DNA from: Desulfocicer vacuolatum DSM 3385
GTDB lineage: Bacteria > Desulfobacterota > Desulfobacteria > Desulfobacterales > Desulfobacteraceae
Direction of reading: 5' to 3'
Assembly (NCBI RefSeq): GCF_900176365.1
Contig: NZ_FWXY01000002.1
Span: 124,001-188,000 of the forward strand
DNA: 64,000 nucleotides
Shown here: in pieces, positions 17,689-27,125 of the stretch
How the letters are laid out: every line of letters starts with the position of its first letter
Position numbering within the stretch: position 1 is the first letter of the stretch
Program-made: the position numbers and the translations under genes
Notes under the pieces: model-generated
Seen by the model: only the letters and a program-made list of their open reading frames with translations
The model's database searches: none
Told to the model about the DNA's origin: nothing

Positions 17689-18105
17689 ATGGAAAGAACC
17701 TTGTCATTAATTAAGCCGGACGGTGTGGCCAAAAATCTCATTGGAGAAGTAATCAAACGGTTTGAAACAGCCGGCATTAAAATTGTTGCCATGAAAAAAA
17801 TGCAACTCACAAAGAGCCAGGCTGAAGGTTTTTATGCCGTGCACAAAGAACGCCCGTTTTTTGGCAGCCTCATTGACTTCATGACCTCCGGCCCCATTGT
17901 GGCCATGGTTCTGGAAGGGGATGATGTCATTGCAAAAAACCGCAAACTCATGGGTGCCACCAATTTTAAAGAAGCTGAAGAGGGAACCATCCGAAGGGAA
18001 TTTGCCACGGACATTGAAAAAAATGTGGTCCATGGTTCCGATGCCCCAGAAACAGCAGCCTTTGAGATCAACCACTTTTTCAACAACATGGAAATTGTGG
18101 GATAA
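17689..18105 (+). CDS. ndk: Nucleoside diphosphate kinase
   Basis: Balances NTP and dNTP pools by phosphotransfer through a phosphohistidine. Opening [15 protein letters not shown] and catalytic histidine in NVVHGSD (about 112-118) are intact. Length 138 residues is standard. AAAAAGGACAAAGCAA gives a good ribosome site. It is followed by a family 1 MITE-like element and then a strong bidirectional terminator shared with atpE. Confidence 0.97.
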   Translation: MERTLSLIKPDGVAKNLIGEVIKRFETAGIKIVAMKKMQLTKSQAEGFYAVHKERPFFGSLIDFMTSGPIVAMVLEGDDVIAKNRKLMGATNFKEAEEGTIRREFATDIEKNVVHGSDAPETAAFEINHFFNNMEIVG

Positions 18106-18120
18106 TTTTAAAATAAATAA

Positions 18121-18304
18121 CTCAACTTTCGGTGTTCGCATTTCGTGTTGGGGTCAGGCTTTCGTTATTGACATTATCGAGGCTTTTTTCGTTGGCAAAG
18201 GCCTTGGTCGATAACATCAATAACAAAAGCCTGACCCCGTCGGCACACTGACCCCATCGGTGCATTTAAAAATGCCGGCTTTGAAATGAAGCCCGAAAGT
18301 TGAG
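18121..18304 (-). mobile_element. 184-bp MITE-like element, family 1, copy 2 (inverted)
   Basis: Same element as at 13663, in reverse orientation, with terminal CTCAACTTTCGG and CCGAAAGTTGAG. The flanking 8-bp direct repeat ATAAATAA is at 18113-18120 and 18305-18312. It separates ndk from its downstream terminator. Confidence 0.92.
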
Positions 18305-18314
18305 ATAAATAAAA

Positions 18315-18354
18315 AAAGGGCGTTAACTCCGGCAAGCCGGGATTAACGCCCTTT
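18315..18354. terminator. Bidirectional terminator between ndk and atpE
   Basis: AAAGGGCGTTAA and TTAACGCCCTTT form an outer stem, with an inner CCGGC/GCCGG stem around AA. A-run on the left and T-run on the right let it act for both converging genes. The family 1 element has been inserted between ndk and this site. Confidence 0.85.
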
Positions 18355-18386
18355 GTCATGCAAAAACTATCTTAATCGTGTATGGC

Positions 18387-18668
<282 letters not shown>

Positions 18669-18769
18669 TTACCTGATTAAAATAAATTAATGTTTGCGGC
18701 TTCTTCCAGGTCCCCGCATTTATTACACAAAGTCATACCGGAACAGACCGATACAACAAAAGTCCTTTA

Positions 18770-19459
18770 TCAATGAGCGTGCTCCATGGCACCGGTGAAG
18801 TACATGACGGCCAGAAGAAAAAACACAAAGGCCTGTACCAGGGCGACAAAAATACCCAGCGCCATAATCGGCAGCGGAGCAAAAAAAGCACCGGCCAGGG
18901 CAAACAAAATACCCAGCACCAGCTCATGACCCATCATATTTCCAAAAAGACGGAAAGAGAGAGATAAAATTCTGGCCACATGACCGATGATCTCAATGGG
19001 CAGAATAATGGGGATCATCCACCACACAGGTCCGATGAAGTGTTTGTAATAATTAAAACCATGGTATTTAACACCGATAACATGGGTCCAGATAACCGTA
19101 ACAAGGGCCAGGGCCGCCGTGGTGTTCAGGCTGGCAGTGGGAGGGAAAAACCCGGGCACAAGACCGATGAGGTTGCCAAGGAAGACAAAAATAAAAATGG
19201 TGGCTGCCAGGGGGAAAAGCCATCTGCCCTCTTCTCCGCAAATACCCACCATGAACTCTTCCAATCCTGATATCAACACTTCAAACACATTTTGAACAGG
19301 TTCCGGCACCAGCTGGGTGTTTTTACCCGCAAGCCATCCAAAACCGATAAGAATACCCATCACAACCCACATGTAGATAACATGCACGCTGGTGTGAGCA
19401 AAATGGCCCAGACCAATCAACTCAAACAGCTTTACAAAGAATAGATATGGATGTTCCAC
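18770..19459 (-). CDS. atpB: ATP synthase F0 subunit a
   Basis: Stator channel subunit that passes ions to the c-ring. The essential arginine is R170 in LSFRLFGNMMGHEL, and five or more membrane helices span 229 residues. The N-terminus EHPYLFFVKLFELIGL is typical of the delta-proteobacterial type. It starts one base after the atpI stop and is followed by a 113-base gap before atpE. Confidence 0.95.
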   Translation of the reverse strand: MEHPYLFFVKLFELIGLGHFAHTSVHVIYMWVVMGILIGFGWLAGKNTQLVPEPVQNVFEVLISGLEEFMVGICGEEGRWLFPLAATIFIFVFLGNLIGLVPGFFPPTASLNTTAALALVTVIWTHVIGVKYHGFNYYKHFIGPVWWMIPIILPIEIIGHVARILSLSFRLFGNMMGHELVLGILFALAGAFFAPLPIMALGIFVALVQAFVFFLLAVMYFTGAMEHAH

Positions 19460-19460
19460 C

Positions 19461-19859
19461 TTAGACCGCCTCCTTAAAAATAAGTCTTGTTAATTCCAGC
19501 GTGGTTGCTGCCATAATGCTGACAACCACAACCGAAAGGCCCATGATCAGACCCAACGGATCAACAATATTTCCTTTTATAAGCGCGAATATAACAATTC
19601 CGCTTATGGCAAATCGAATATAATATTTTATAAGCACCACACCGAGGATTGAACGGGCAGGCTTTCCGGAAGCGGTGGCCATGGCCTTGTAAAGGGTGTG
19701 CCTTAGAAGATGAAAATTGAGGGTCACCAGCAACGAACCTGTTAAAATACCCATGGCAAAGGGCATTGGGGTATTTATAAACCCCAGAAGCGTTCCCACC
19801 ACAAACAAAAACCAGTTGGAAGTGGTTACAAATTTGATTATTCGCTGATGAATATCCAT
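19461..19859 (-). CDS. atpI: ATP synthase subunit I (AtpI-like)
   Basis: Small membrane protein thought to help assemble the c-ring. Four hydrophobic segments in about 132 residues; no enzymatic motif. The ATG at 19859, four bases after the atpZ stop, was chosen; the longer frame overlaps atpZ and has no better signal. Assignment rests on position directly upstream of atpB and hydropathy. Confidence 0.75.
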   Translation of the reverse strand: MDIHQRIIKFVTTSNWFLFVVGTLLGFINTPMPFAMGILTGSLLVTLNFHLLRHTLYKAMATASGKPARSILGVVLIKYYIRFAISGIVIFALIKGNIVDPLGLIMGLSVVVVSIMAATTLELTRLIFKEAV

Positions 19860-19863
19860 AGAA

Positions 19864-20082
19864 TTAAAGTTTTCGACTCCTTTTTGCCGCCATGGCCAGG
19901 TTTCTAAATCCGGCGGCAATTCCCAGCCCCAGCCCCACCAGGGTCAGGATCGGTTTTGTATCAAACTTACCATCCAGCCAGATCCCGGCAAACAGCCCGA
20001 GGAAGATGGAGATGGCCACGGACAGACCAAGGCTGCTGTAATAAGCAAGTTCCCGAATGGTCTTTGATGTCTCTTTTTTCAT
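19864..20082 (-). CDS. atpZ: AtpZ-like F0 accessory protein
   Basis: Two-helix membrane protein of 72 residues with the AtpZ pattern: a first helix LGLSVAISIFLGLFAGIWLD and a second helix LTLVGLGLGIAAGFRNL. Related proteins are believed to aid c-ring assembly or magnesium uptake with AtpI. AGAAGGATCC precedes the ATG at 20082; the longer frame upstream lacks a ribosome site. It is the first gene of the F0 cluster here. Confidence 0.75.
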   Translation of the reverse strand: MKKETSKTIRELAYYSSLGLSVAISIFLGLFAGIWLDGKFDTKPILTLVGLGLGIAAGFRNLAMAAKRSRKL

Positions 20083-20198
20083 GGATCCTTCTCTTGGATC
20101 TGTCCCTGAATTAGAACGGACACGATCATTATTGTTAAATGGAACTAACACATGATTCATACCAAGTCAATGTCAAAAAAAATTATGGCCCGCACGCT

Positions 20199-21248
20199 CT
20201 ATATTAAAGTCACCTTACCGCAGGTGTGATCTTTGGTCACCTCCCCCACCAGGGCAGCAGCAATCCCCCGGTCCTGCATGGCCATGAGGCAATTTTGGGC
20301 ATCCTTTTTTTTCACACTCACAAGAAGCCCCCCGGATGTCTGGGGATCAAACATAAGATCCAGAACAATTTTATCCATTTGGTCGGGGATCACCATGCCC
20401 GGCTGGCAGTATCTCCGGTTTCGGAAGGCCCCCCCGGGCACCATGCCCATGGCGGCCCACTGTGCAGCGTTGTCAATCACCGGCACCGCCTGGGTGAAAA
20501 GAGAAATTTCCTTTCCCCCGCCCCGGGCCATTTCCAGCAGATGTCCTGCCAGGCCAAAACCGGTGACGTCGGTGCATCCCCCCACATCAAACCCGGCCAT
20601 GACTTCGGCCGCATCCCGGTTCAGGGTGGACATGATATTTACCATTTTCCGGGTGGTGGCAGCATCGGCAAGCTTTCCTTTCAGTGCTGTGGCCACAATA
20701 CCGGTTCCCACGGGCTTGGTGAGAATGATCTGATCTTTGATGCGAATACCGTGGTTGGTGAGCACCCGGTCCGGGTGCACCACACCGGTGACGGAAAGTC
20801 CATATTTAAATTCAGGATCATCCACGCTGTGCCCCCCCACCAGGGTGGCGCCGGATTCGTGGATCTTGTCAAGCCCTCCCTGCAGGGTCTTTTGTAAAAC
20901 ATCTTCTCCAAAATCAGCACTGGGAAAACAGACAATGTTCATGGCAGTCAAGGGGGTGCCGCCCATGGCATAGACATCACTTAAGGAGTTGGCCGCTGCA
21001 ATCCGACCGAACTCATAGGGATCATCTGTGACCGGAGTTAAAAAATCCAGGGTCTGGATCAAGGCAGTGTCCTTGTTGATGCGAAAAACACCGGCATCAT
21101 CACTGGTTCCCAGCCCCACAATAAGATCGGGATGGCTTTTTGCTTCAAGCCCGCCCACAATGCGATCCAGTGCCCCTGGATCTATCTTGGCCGCTCAACC
21201 GGCCGCCTTTACCTTTTCGGTGAGCCTTATGATCTCTCTGGAAGTCAT
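20199..21248 (-). CDS. selD: Selenide, water dikinase, itself a selenoprotein
   Basis: Makes selenophosphate, the selenium donor for selenocysteine and selenouridine. The full gene starts at ATG 21248 (AAAGGGAAATAATTC upstream) and gives 349 residues including selenocysteine. The N-terminus reads LTEKVKAAGUAAKIDPG: codon 18 is TGA at 21195-21197 in the place of the catalytic cysteine, three residues before the essential lysine K21. Downstream motifs include GLGTSDDAGV, DFLTPVTDDPYEFG and GGCTDVTGFGLAGHLLEMA. A SECIS-like hairpin follows the UGA. Selenoprotein SelD is known in several lineages and acts as its own Sec requirement. A standard caller would begin at the internal GTG 21158 and lose the active site. 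It follows pgeF by 28 bases. Confidence 0.95.
21164..21182 (-). promoter_or_regulatory. Bacterial SECIS element of selD
   Basis: In the transcript GATCCAG and CTGGATC form a perfect 7-bp stem with loop GGGCA. It begins 12 bases after the UGA at 21195-21197 and has G in the first loop positions. The geometry agrees with SelB-binding hairpins; the stem starts slightly nearer the UGA than usual, with the loop at 19-23 bases. Confidence 0.8.
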
Positions 21249-21276
21249 GAATTATTTCCCTTTATATTGTTGTTCA

Positions 21277-22146
21277 TCAACATAGTCCCACAGCCACAGC
21301 AAATCTACCCGTGGTGTGTTCATGGCGATATGAAAAAAAACGGTCTGGATGACACTGGGTACAAAGACCTGACACCTCAATGTGATCCGATTTAATGCCC
21401 TTTTCCATGAGCTGCCCCCGGCTGATGGCCCAGAAATCAAAATGATGATCCCCCCGGCGGTATTGTAAAAACCCCTGGGGCAGTTCGTCCTTGTAATGGA
21501 CAAATTCAGCGCAGCAGGGACCAAGGGAAGGCGCAACGGCTGCCCTGATGTCACCGGGATCACAACAAAAATCGGTCACCATGACATCCACACCCCGGCC
21601 AATGATGTTGGCCACACTCCCCCGCCAGCCGGAATGTAAATTGGCCACCACTTTTTTTACGGGATCAAACAATAGCACGGCCTGGCAGTCAGCCACCTGG
21701 ATCACCAGAAGCACTCCCGGGATGTTGGTGACCACCCCGTCGGCCACAGGGATGGCCCCCTGGGAAAATGGCATTCCATTTTTCAAACAGGGGGTATCCG
21801 GGCATGGGAGAGGGTCATGGGAAACGCTGCATTGCTTCCGGGTGTCCATACCATGGGATGTCAATGTCTTAATTTGCTGTTCCCGATCCAGCACCAAAAC
21901 CCCGTTGCCATGGACCTGGTGCAGGTAAAGGGCATGTTCAAATCCCAGATCACGGGCAATGCGGCATCGATTTTCCCGGACATGGGTTTCATTATCCCCG
22001 GTGGAGATCCCCACATTCAAAGAGTTAAAGGGGGAAAGACTTACCCCGCCCTTGCGGGTAAATACGCCGTGGGCAACCTCCGCATGGGAAGTGAATATGT
22101 TAAATTGAATCATGTCCATGGCAGTGACACCAGATATCTCCATCAT
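21277..22146 (-). CDS. pgeF: PgeF/YfiH family laccase-domain protein
   Basis: Copper/zinc-site protein of the YfiH family, described as a purine nucleoside phosphorylase or a peptidoglycan-editing enzyme. The metal ligands lie in HQVHGN, HSGWRG and the CC of LGPCCAEF, all present. GVFTRKGGVS marks the N-terminus. About 45 extra residues rich in Cys and Pro lie between VLDREQQ and VADGVVT, a variable loop in the family. Its ATG overlaps the end of the preceding adenylyltransferase gene (ATGA). Confidence 0.88.
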   Translation of the reverse strand: MMEISGVTAMDMIQFNIFTSHAEVAHGVFTRKGGVSLSPFNSLNVGISTGDNETHVRENRCRIARDLGFEHALYLHQVHGNGVLVLDREQQIKTLTSHGMDTRKQCSVSHDPLPCPDTPCLKNGMPFSQGAIPVADGVVTNIPGVLLVIQVADCQAVLLFDPVKKVVANLHSGWRGSVANIIGRGVDVMVTDFCCDPGDIRAAVAPSLGPCCAEFVHYKDELPQGFLQYRRGDHHFDFWAISRGQLMEKGIKSDHIEVSGLCTQCHPDRFFSYRHEHTTGRFAVAVGLC

Positions 22147-22637
22147 GAAAAGCGCGCCACAATGCGTTCAATGATGATGGTGGTGGATATGTCCGGTTCC
22201 AGAACCATGCGCGCCACCCTGCCCCCGTTTTGCGTCACCGTATCCGCACCAATGATATCCGCTTCGGCCCAGTCTGCGCCCTTGACCAGGACATGGGGGT
22301 TAAGCTCCCGGATCAACTCCCCGGGATCGGGTTCATCAAAAATCACCACATGGTCCACACAGGCAAGGGCTGCCATCACCCGGCTTCTGTGCTCCTGGGA
22401 TATCACCGGCCGGGAAGGTCCTTTGATGCGGCTAACAGAGGCATCGGAATTCAGGCCCAGCACCAGCACATCTCCCTGGTGTGCCGCAGCCTGCAGGTAG
22501 GAGACATGGCCCGCATGGAGGATATCAAAGCAGCCGTTGGTGAACACAATGGTGCGGCCCCGGTCCCGGAGGGTTTTCCCCAGATCAGCCACGGCCTGTC
22601 TTTCAATTATTTTCAATTGATCAATACTTAAACCCAT
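22143..22637 (-). CDS. D-glycero-beta-D-manno-heptose 1-phosphate adenylyltransferase (HldE C-terminal type)
   Basis: Nucleotidyltransferase that forms ADP-heptose for the LPS core. The cytidylyltransferase-fold signature FTNGCFDILHAGHVSYL contains the HxGH motif, followed by SVSRIKGPSRPV and the VKGADW loop. It is a stand-alone equivalent of the C-terminal domain of HldE (RfaE domain 2). Start at 22637 gives 164 residues and matches the family; the longer frame upstream is not conserved-looking. The partner kinase is a separate gene at 37998-38972. Confidence 0.92.
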   Translation of the reverse strand: MGLSIDQLKIIERQAVADLGKTLRDRGRTIVFTNGCFDILHAGHVSYLQAAAHQGDVLVLGLNSDASVSRIKGPSRPVISQEHRSRVMAALACVDHVVIFDEPDPGELIRELNPHVLVKGADWAEADIIGADTVTQNGGRVARMVLEPDISTTIIIERIVARFS

Positions 22638-22715
22638 ATTTCTTTTTCCACACCTGATATAAATTTTTCTTGTGGGCAGGTCAAATTCCAGGATGGTCCA
22701 CCCCAAAAAACATTT

Positions 22716-23642
22716 TCACGCCCTGGCAAGCACCAGAACATCCACCGATGCCGCACCGGAACAGCGCAACACCCGGGCCGCTTCCTGGCAGGTGGACCCG
22801 GTGGTGTACACATCATCCACAAGTAAAACGGCCTTTCCCCTTACCTTGCGGGGGGATATCACCTTAAAGGCGTTTTTTAAATTTTCCCGGCGGGCCTCCC
22901 GGTTAAATCCGGTTTGGGAGGCGGTTTTCCGACACCGTTTTAGCAACCGGTGATCCACATGCCAAGGCGGGGGATTTCCATTGCATTGTTTCCACATTTT
23001 TTCAAAATTCTGCACCAGCAGAAACGCCTGGTTAAAGCCCCGCCGGACCAGCCGGGAACGATGCAGGGGAATGGGGATGATCGTATCCACAGCAGATGTG
23101 GCAAAATGGGCACAAAAAACCATGAACAACAGTTGCCCCAGGGGACGTGACAACGCCATCTTGCCATTATATTTCAATAAATGAATGGCCGTGAGCAATC
23201 CCCGGCCATAGCTCCCCACGGCCCGGACCCGGCCAATGTTCCCAGGAGATGTGGCACAATGCCTGCATACACCACCCGAAGCGTTCAGGCCCATCAGTGA
23301 ACCGGCACATCGTGGGCATCGGGGAGGCTCAAGGGGTGCCGGCCCCGGGCTGCTACACTCCGGACAAAAAAACGGTGATAACAGTTCATGGAACCGGGCC
23401 TGGAGAACATCCGGGTCCATGCCAATGCCATGGTGAACCCCCATGGAGTCCCCGGATAACATATCGCAGGATGGCCGTGGCCAGGCTTTGTTTACGGGTG
23501 TTTTCTCCGGGGCCGGAGGAATAAAACACCCACACACCATGCACCGCCGGGGAAACAGATGATCCATGCCCGCCGCCCAAAGATAAACAAGCGTTTCCCG
23601 GCAATGGGTTTTAATCTTCCTTAAAAGGGCATTCATATCCAT
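22716..23642 (-). CDS. comF: ComF family amidophosphoribosyltransferase-like protein
   Basis: ComF proteins have a phosphoribosyltransferase fold and, in competent bacteria, support DNA uptake. An N-terminal cysteine cluster (CMVCGCF, CPECSS, CPRCAG, CRHC) resembles zinc knuckles, and the PRPP loop VLLVDDVYTTGST is near residue 274-286. The usual LKYNGK motif is at about 159. At 308 residues it is longer than the common 230, because of an insert between the first two cysteine pairs. Actual competence in this organism is not shown. Confidence 0.88.
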   Translation of the reverse strand: MDMNALLRKIKTHCRETLVYLWAAGMDHLFPRRCMVCGCFIPPAPEKTPVNKAWPRPSCDMLSGDSMGVHHGIGMDPDVLQARFHELLSPFFCPECSSPGPAPLEPPRCPRCAGSLMGLNASGGVCRHCATSPGNIGRVRAVGSYGRGLLTAIHLLKYNGKMALSRPLGQLLFMVFCAHFATSAVDTIIPIPLHRSRLVRRGFNQAFLLVQNFEKMWKQCNGNPPPWHVDHRLLKRCRKTASQTGFNREARRENLKNAFKVISPRKVRGKAVLLVDDVYTTGSTCQEAARVLRCSGAASVDVLVLARA

Positions 23643-23789
23643 AAAAAGTTCATCAGCATGGTCAGTGTGCCTGTTGCAACTTTGGATTGGAAGGCGAGCG
23701 CAGCCACGCCGTCCAACACTTTTTTATCACTGCCGCAACAAGGCTTTCCAAACGCTGCCAAGGGCACTTTTAAAGCGTGGCACAACAAG
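23643..23789. other. Gap between rlmB and comF with a GC-rich inverted repeat
   Basis: About 147 bases. Read leftward, GTTGGACGGCG and CGCCTTCCAATCC flank GTGGCTGCGCT, giving a GC-rich hairpin but no T-run, so terminator status is doubtful. No coding frame was seen. Confidence 0.3.
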
Positions 23790-24683
23790 TTATCCCCGCT
23801 GCCTTAAAACCTCATACATGGCAATGCCCCCGGCCACCGACGCATTTAAAGAGGTGACCCCCCGGGCCATGGGTAAAGAAATGAGAAAATCGCACTCTTT
23901 TTTCACCAGGGGACGAATCCCTTTGTGCTCCCCGCCCACCACCAGGGCAATGTTTCCGGTGAAATCCGCCTGAAAAAGGGACTGCTCCCCTGCGGCATCC
24001 AGTCCTGCCACCCAGAATCCCTTCTTTTTCAGGGAGCGAAGCAGGGTGGCGGTGTTGGTGACACAATACAAGGGGGCGTGTTCCAGGGCCCCGGCCGATG
24101 CCCGGGACACCGCCGGGGTGGGGGAAACGGCCCGGTCCCGGGGAAGAAGAATATAATTGACCCCGGCGCACAGGGCTGTGCGGATCAAAGCCCCGAGATT
24201 ATGGGGGTCTTCCATGGATTCCAACACAAGGACAAAGCAGTTATTTTCTTGCTGATCCATTTCCTGCAACACTGTTTCCGCCTTTGCCAGGGGCAGTGGT
24301 CCCACAATGGCCACAATACCCTGGTGCCGCACCCCGGGACAAAGGTCATCCAGGGCCTCCGGGGTGAGGGGGATCACGGGTATGTTCAATTGACCGGCCC
24401 GGTCCACAACGGTCTTAAGCCGATCCCGAAGGTGATTATCTGCAATGTGTATGCAATGAAATTGTCTTCGGCCTGCTTTCAGGGCTTCCCGGACACAATG
24501 GACACCTGCCAGGGCCTCCCGGCCCGGCCCGGGACCATGGGAATCCATGGTTTGTTTCTTTTTCAAAAATCGCTTTTTCCCGGTACCGGCAGATTTATCA
24601 CCGGCATGATGTTCCCGGGGGCCATGGGGCTTATTAAAGGGCTGATTTTTTCCCGGGCTCTGTCTGTTTCTGGGCGATGTCAC
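23790..24683 (-). CDS. rlmB: 23S rRNA 2'-O-methyltransferase (SpoU/TrmH family, RlmB-like)
   Basis: Knotted SPOUT methyltransferase that methylates a 23S rRNA guanosine ribose. All three motifs are seen: ESMEDPHNLGALIRTA (about 155-170), ALVVGGEHKGI (about 255-265) and ISLPMARGVTSLNASVAGG (about 275-290). An N-terminal substrate-binding domain begins near AGVHCVREALKAGRR, preceded by about 55 low-complexity basic residues. The ATG overlaps the gmk stop (ATGA). RlmB is the likeliest target assignment, but related tRNA enzymes share the fold. Confidence 0.85.
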   Translation of the reverse strand: MTSPRNRQSPGKNQPFNKPHGPREHHAGDKSAGTGKKRFLKKKQTMDSHGPGPGREALAGVHCVREALKAGRRQFHCIHIADNHLRDRLKTVVDRAGQLNIPVIPLTPEALDDLCPGVRHQGIVAIVGPLPLAKAETVLQEMDQQENNCFVLVLESMEDPHNLGALIRTALCAGVNYILLPRDRAVSPTPAVSRASAGALEHAPLYCVTNTATLLRSLKKKGFWVAGLDAAGEQSLFQADFTGNIALVVGGEHKGIRPLVKKECDFLISLPMARGVTSLNASVAGGIAMYEVLRQRG

Positions 24684-25309
24684 ACCGCTCCTCCCTTGAA
24701 CTTTTCAATGATGGCTGCCATCTTCCCTGCTGCTGTGTCCAGGTCATCATTGACAATGACATGATCATAAAGGGGAAGGTCTGCCATCTCCCGGGCGGCA
24801 TTTTCAAGACGCCGGGCAATGACAACATCACTGTCTGTGCCCCGCTTTCGCAACCGTGCTTCCAGCACTGCCATGGAAGGGGCATTGATAAAGACCGTTA
24901 CAGCCCGGGGATAAGTTTTGCGAATCTGCCGGGCCCCCTGGACATCAATGTCCAGCAGCAGGGGGTTGCCCTTTTCCAGACGTTCAGTGATAAAGGCCCG
25001 GGAAGTACCATAATAATTGTCATGCACCTTTGCCCACTCGGCCCAGGCATTTTTTTGAATGCGCTCCCGGAACACCTCCGGGGTGATAAAAAAATAGTCC
25101 ACCCCATCCTTTTCATTGCCCCGGGGGGGCCGGGTGGTGTGGGAAATGGAATAAGACAGCCCGGGAAACAGCTTAAGCATCCGGGTACAAAGGGTGGTTT
25201 TTCCGGCTCCGGAAGGGGCAGACACCACAAATAGCCCTGCCCGGGGGGGCAATCCCCCCGGAGAATTTTGACCTTCCTGCCCCGCCAGGTCATTCTTATG
25301 GATCATCAC
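24680..25309 (-). CDS. gmk: Guanylate kinase
   Basis: Phosphorylates GMP to GDP. The P-loop is [12 protein letters not shown] (29-40), followed by the GMP-binding [21 protein letters not shown] region and [13 protein letters not shown]. The 209-residue length is usual. It overlaps remA at its start and rlmB at its end by four bases each, so the three genes are translationally coupled. Confidence 0.96.
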   Translation of the reverse strand: MMIHKNDLAGQEGQNSPGGLPPRAGLFVVSAPSGAGKTTLCTRMLKLFPGLSYSISHTTRPPRGNEKDGVDYFFITPEVFRERIQKNAWAEWAKVHDNYYGTSRAFITERLEKGNPLLLDIDVQGARQIRKTYPRAVTVFINAPSMAVLEARLRKRGTDSDVVIARRLENAAREMADLPLYDHVIVNDDLDTAAGKMAAIIEKFKGGAV

Positions 25310-25572
25310 TCTTTCTCCTTTGGATCTTTACCCACCAGTAAAAATCGCTGGGACAGTGTTTCTGCCTGGATGGCCGACAGGATCACATGGTTACTGTCCG
25401 TCACCACCATGGCCCGGGTCTTTCTGCCGTGGGTGGCATCAATGAGACGTCGCTCTTCCCTGGCCTCATCCTTGAGTCGTTTCATGGGAGATGAGTTTGG
25501 TGCCAGTATGGTGACCACACGCTGGGCCACCACTGTGCTGCCAAACCCCAGATTTAACAGTTCTTTTTCCAT
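25306..25572 (-). CDS. remA: RemA/DUF370 family small protein
   Basis: An 88-residue DUF370 protein; in Bacillus the homologue RemA is a DNA-binding activator of biofilm matrix genes. Conserved stretches are [27 protein letters not shown] and [17 protein letters not shown], ending [12 protein letters not shown]. The remA-gmk linkage next to yicC is widespread. What it regulates here is unknown. Confidence 0.88.
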   Translation of the reverse strand: MEKELLNLGFGSTVVAQRVVTILAPNSSPMKRLKDEAREERRLIDATHGRKTRAMVVTDSNHVILSAIQAETLSQRFLLVGKDPKEKE

Positions 25573-25584
25573 GATTTCTCCTGC

Positions 25585-26463
25585 CTATTCAATGTTTTGG
25601 ATCTGTTCCCGTATTTTTTCCAGTTCGGACTTTAACTCCACAATGGTATGGGATAACGCCGCCTTTCCCGATTTAGATCCCATGGTATTGAATTCCCGGT
25701 TAAACTCCTGGATGAGAAAGTTAAGCTTCCGGCCCCCGGGTTCATCTGCGGCCACAATATCCCGGAACTGCCGGATGTGACTGCGCACCCTGACGATCTC
25801 CTCGGAAATATCACTTTTATCAGCCAAAACAGCCGCCTCCTGGGCCAGACGGACCGGATCCACCTCCACACCGGCGGTGAGGACTTCAATGCGCTCCATG
25901 AGTCGCTTTTGATACAGTGCAGGAAGGGCCTGGGCATCGGTTTCCACAATGTCCATGCGCTTTTCAATGTCATCCACCCGGGCCAGAAGATCCAGGGAAA
26001 GATTGTCTCCCTCTGCGGTGCGCATGCGGTCAAGCCCCCCCAGTGCCATGTCAACGGCCTGGGAAAGCACGGCTGCCACCTGGTCGGCATCGGTCTTGTT
26101 TTCTGCGACCTGGATCATCTCCCGGCCCTCCAGAATATGGCCAAGCGTCACGGGATCTTTCAGATCAAACTCATCCCGCAGGGCGCAAAGGGCCTTAAAA
26201 TAACCCTGGGCCCTGGGCAGATCCACCTGGAACACGGTGGTGTCTTCTGCCTGTTCTTCAAGGCTGACCCGAATCTCCACCCGTCCCCTGGCCACGTACC
26301 GGCCCACCTGTTTTTTAATGCCCTCCTCCAGTCGGCTGAAGGTCCGGGGCAGATAAAGGGCCACATCCAGATGCCGGGAGTTGTAGGTTCGGATCTCCAC
26401 ATCGCAGGTAATATTCTCCACGGTGTGGGAGGCCTCGGCAAAGGCGGTCATACTCTTAATCAT
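25585..26463 (-). CDS. yicC: YicC family protein (putative endoribonuclease)
   Basis: Member of the YicC/YloC family, linked to RNA turnover and stress survival. Diagnostic regions are MIKSMTAFAEA at the start, YNSRHLDVALYLP near 28, and the C-terminal GGRKLNFLIQEFNREFNT plus SHTIVELKSELEKIREQ. Length 292 residues is standard. It lies 12 bases upstream of remA in transcription order. Confidence 0.93.
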   Translation of the reverse strand: MIKSMTAFAEASHTVENITCDVEIRTYNSRHLDVALYLPRTFSRLEEGIKKQVGRYVARGRVEIRVSLEEQAEDTTVFQVDLPRAQGYFKALCALRDEFDLKDPVTLGHILEGREMIQVAENKTDADQVAAVLSQAVDMALGGLDRMRTAEGDNLSLDLLARVDDIEKRMDIVETDAQALPALYQKRLMERIEVLTAGVEVDPVRLAQEAAVLADKSDISEEIVRVRSHIRQFRDIVAADEPGGRKLNFLIQEFNREFNTMGSKSGKAALSHTIVELKSELEKIREQIQNIE

Positions 26464-26603
26464 CTTAAATACTCCGTTTAAAATGGGATCAGGCCTGACC
26501 CCAACTGTTTTTTTATACGAAAAAGCAGGTACTGGGTATTAGGTGCCGGGTGTTCACAGCAACTACTTTTTCATTGTTTGTTGTGTCCGTGAAGACATGC
26601 CGG

Positions 26604-27125
26604 TTATTTTAAATCTGTCACATATTGCCGACGCACATCCATGAGAAAATCGGTCATTTCCGTGGAAGCATAGTCAGGATAGGTCCATGCAAGGGAATGA
26701 AATTTTCCTTTTTTAAACATCAGGGTCACCTCGGCATAGATACCCCGGCCAATGTAAATCCGGTGGGAAAAATCCTTGCCCGTGGCCAGCACAAACCGGG
26801 AAAGCAACAAATACCCGGGATCAAGATTAAGGTTCCGCCGACCATTGACAGCCCATGTTTTTTCCATGGCATTGGTGGTCTCTTTAATGCGGGCCAGATC
26901 GTCCTGGGCAATCAAAGAACCAAAAGAGAGCATACGCCGAAACAATGGGGTTCCCATCTCTCCCTCATAGTAATCGGTGTAATCAAAATCAAACCAGCCA
27001 CTGATATTTTCTGTGGGACCAAAGGCCTTTTCCAGCACCGGTAACAACTCATCAAACAGCTCTTTATCATTCATGAACACGCTGATGACAAGCTTTGCCG
27101 CATCGGGTTTCTTTGGGATGCTCAC
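26604..27125 (-). CDS. DUF4416 family protein
   Basis: A 173-residue protein of a conserved delta-proteobacterial/thermophile family of unknown function. Visible family motifs are FDYTDYYEGEMG (45-56), NLDPGYLLLSRFVLATGKD (about 98-116), HRIYIGRGIYAEVTL and LAWTYPDYAS. No catalytic signature I can assign. It overlaps the Trm112-like gene by four bases, suggesting a linked role or at least coupled translation. The 140 bases downstream (26464-26603) hold only remnants of family 3 repeat sequence. Confidence 0.8.
   Translation of the reverse strand: MSIPKKPDAAKLVISVFMNDKELFDELLPVLEKAFGPTENISGWFDFDYTDYYEGEMGTPLFRRMLSFGSLIAQDDLARIKETTNAMEKTWAVNGRRNLNLDPGYLLLSRFVLATGKDFSHRIYIGRGIYAEVTLMFKKGKFHSLAWTYPDYASTEMTDFLMDVRRQYVTDLK

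Noticed and set aside
20199-21158. Short selD beginning at an internal GTG
   Set aside because: It would lack the catalytic position and lysine; the frame upstream is conserved family sequence with a single TGA, a SECIS-like hairpin and a proper ribosome site, so the Sec-containing start at 21248 is preferred.
26482-26505. GGATCAGGCCTGACCCC as another copy of the family 1 element
   Set aside because: Only a short match to the internal arms; no termini or duplication. It may be a relic but cannot be supported.
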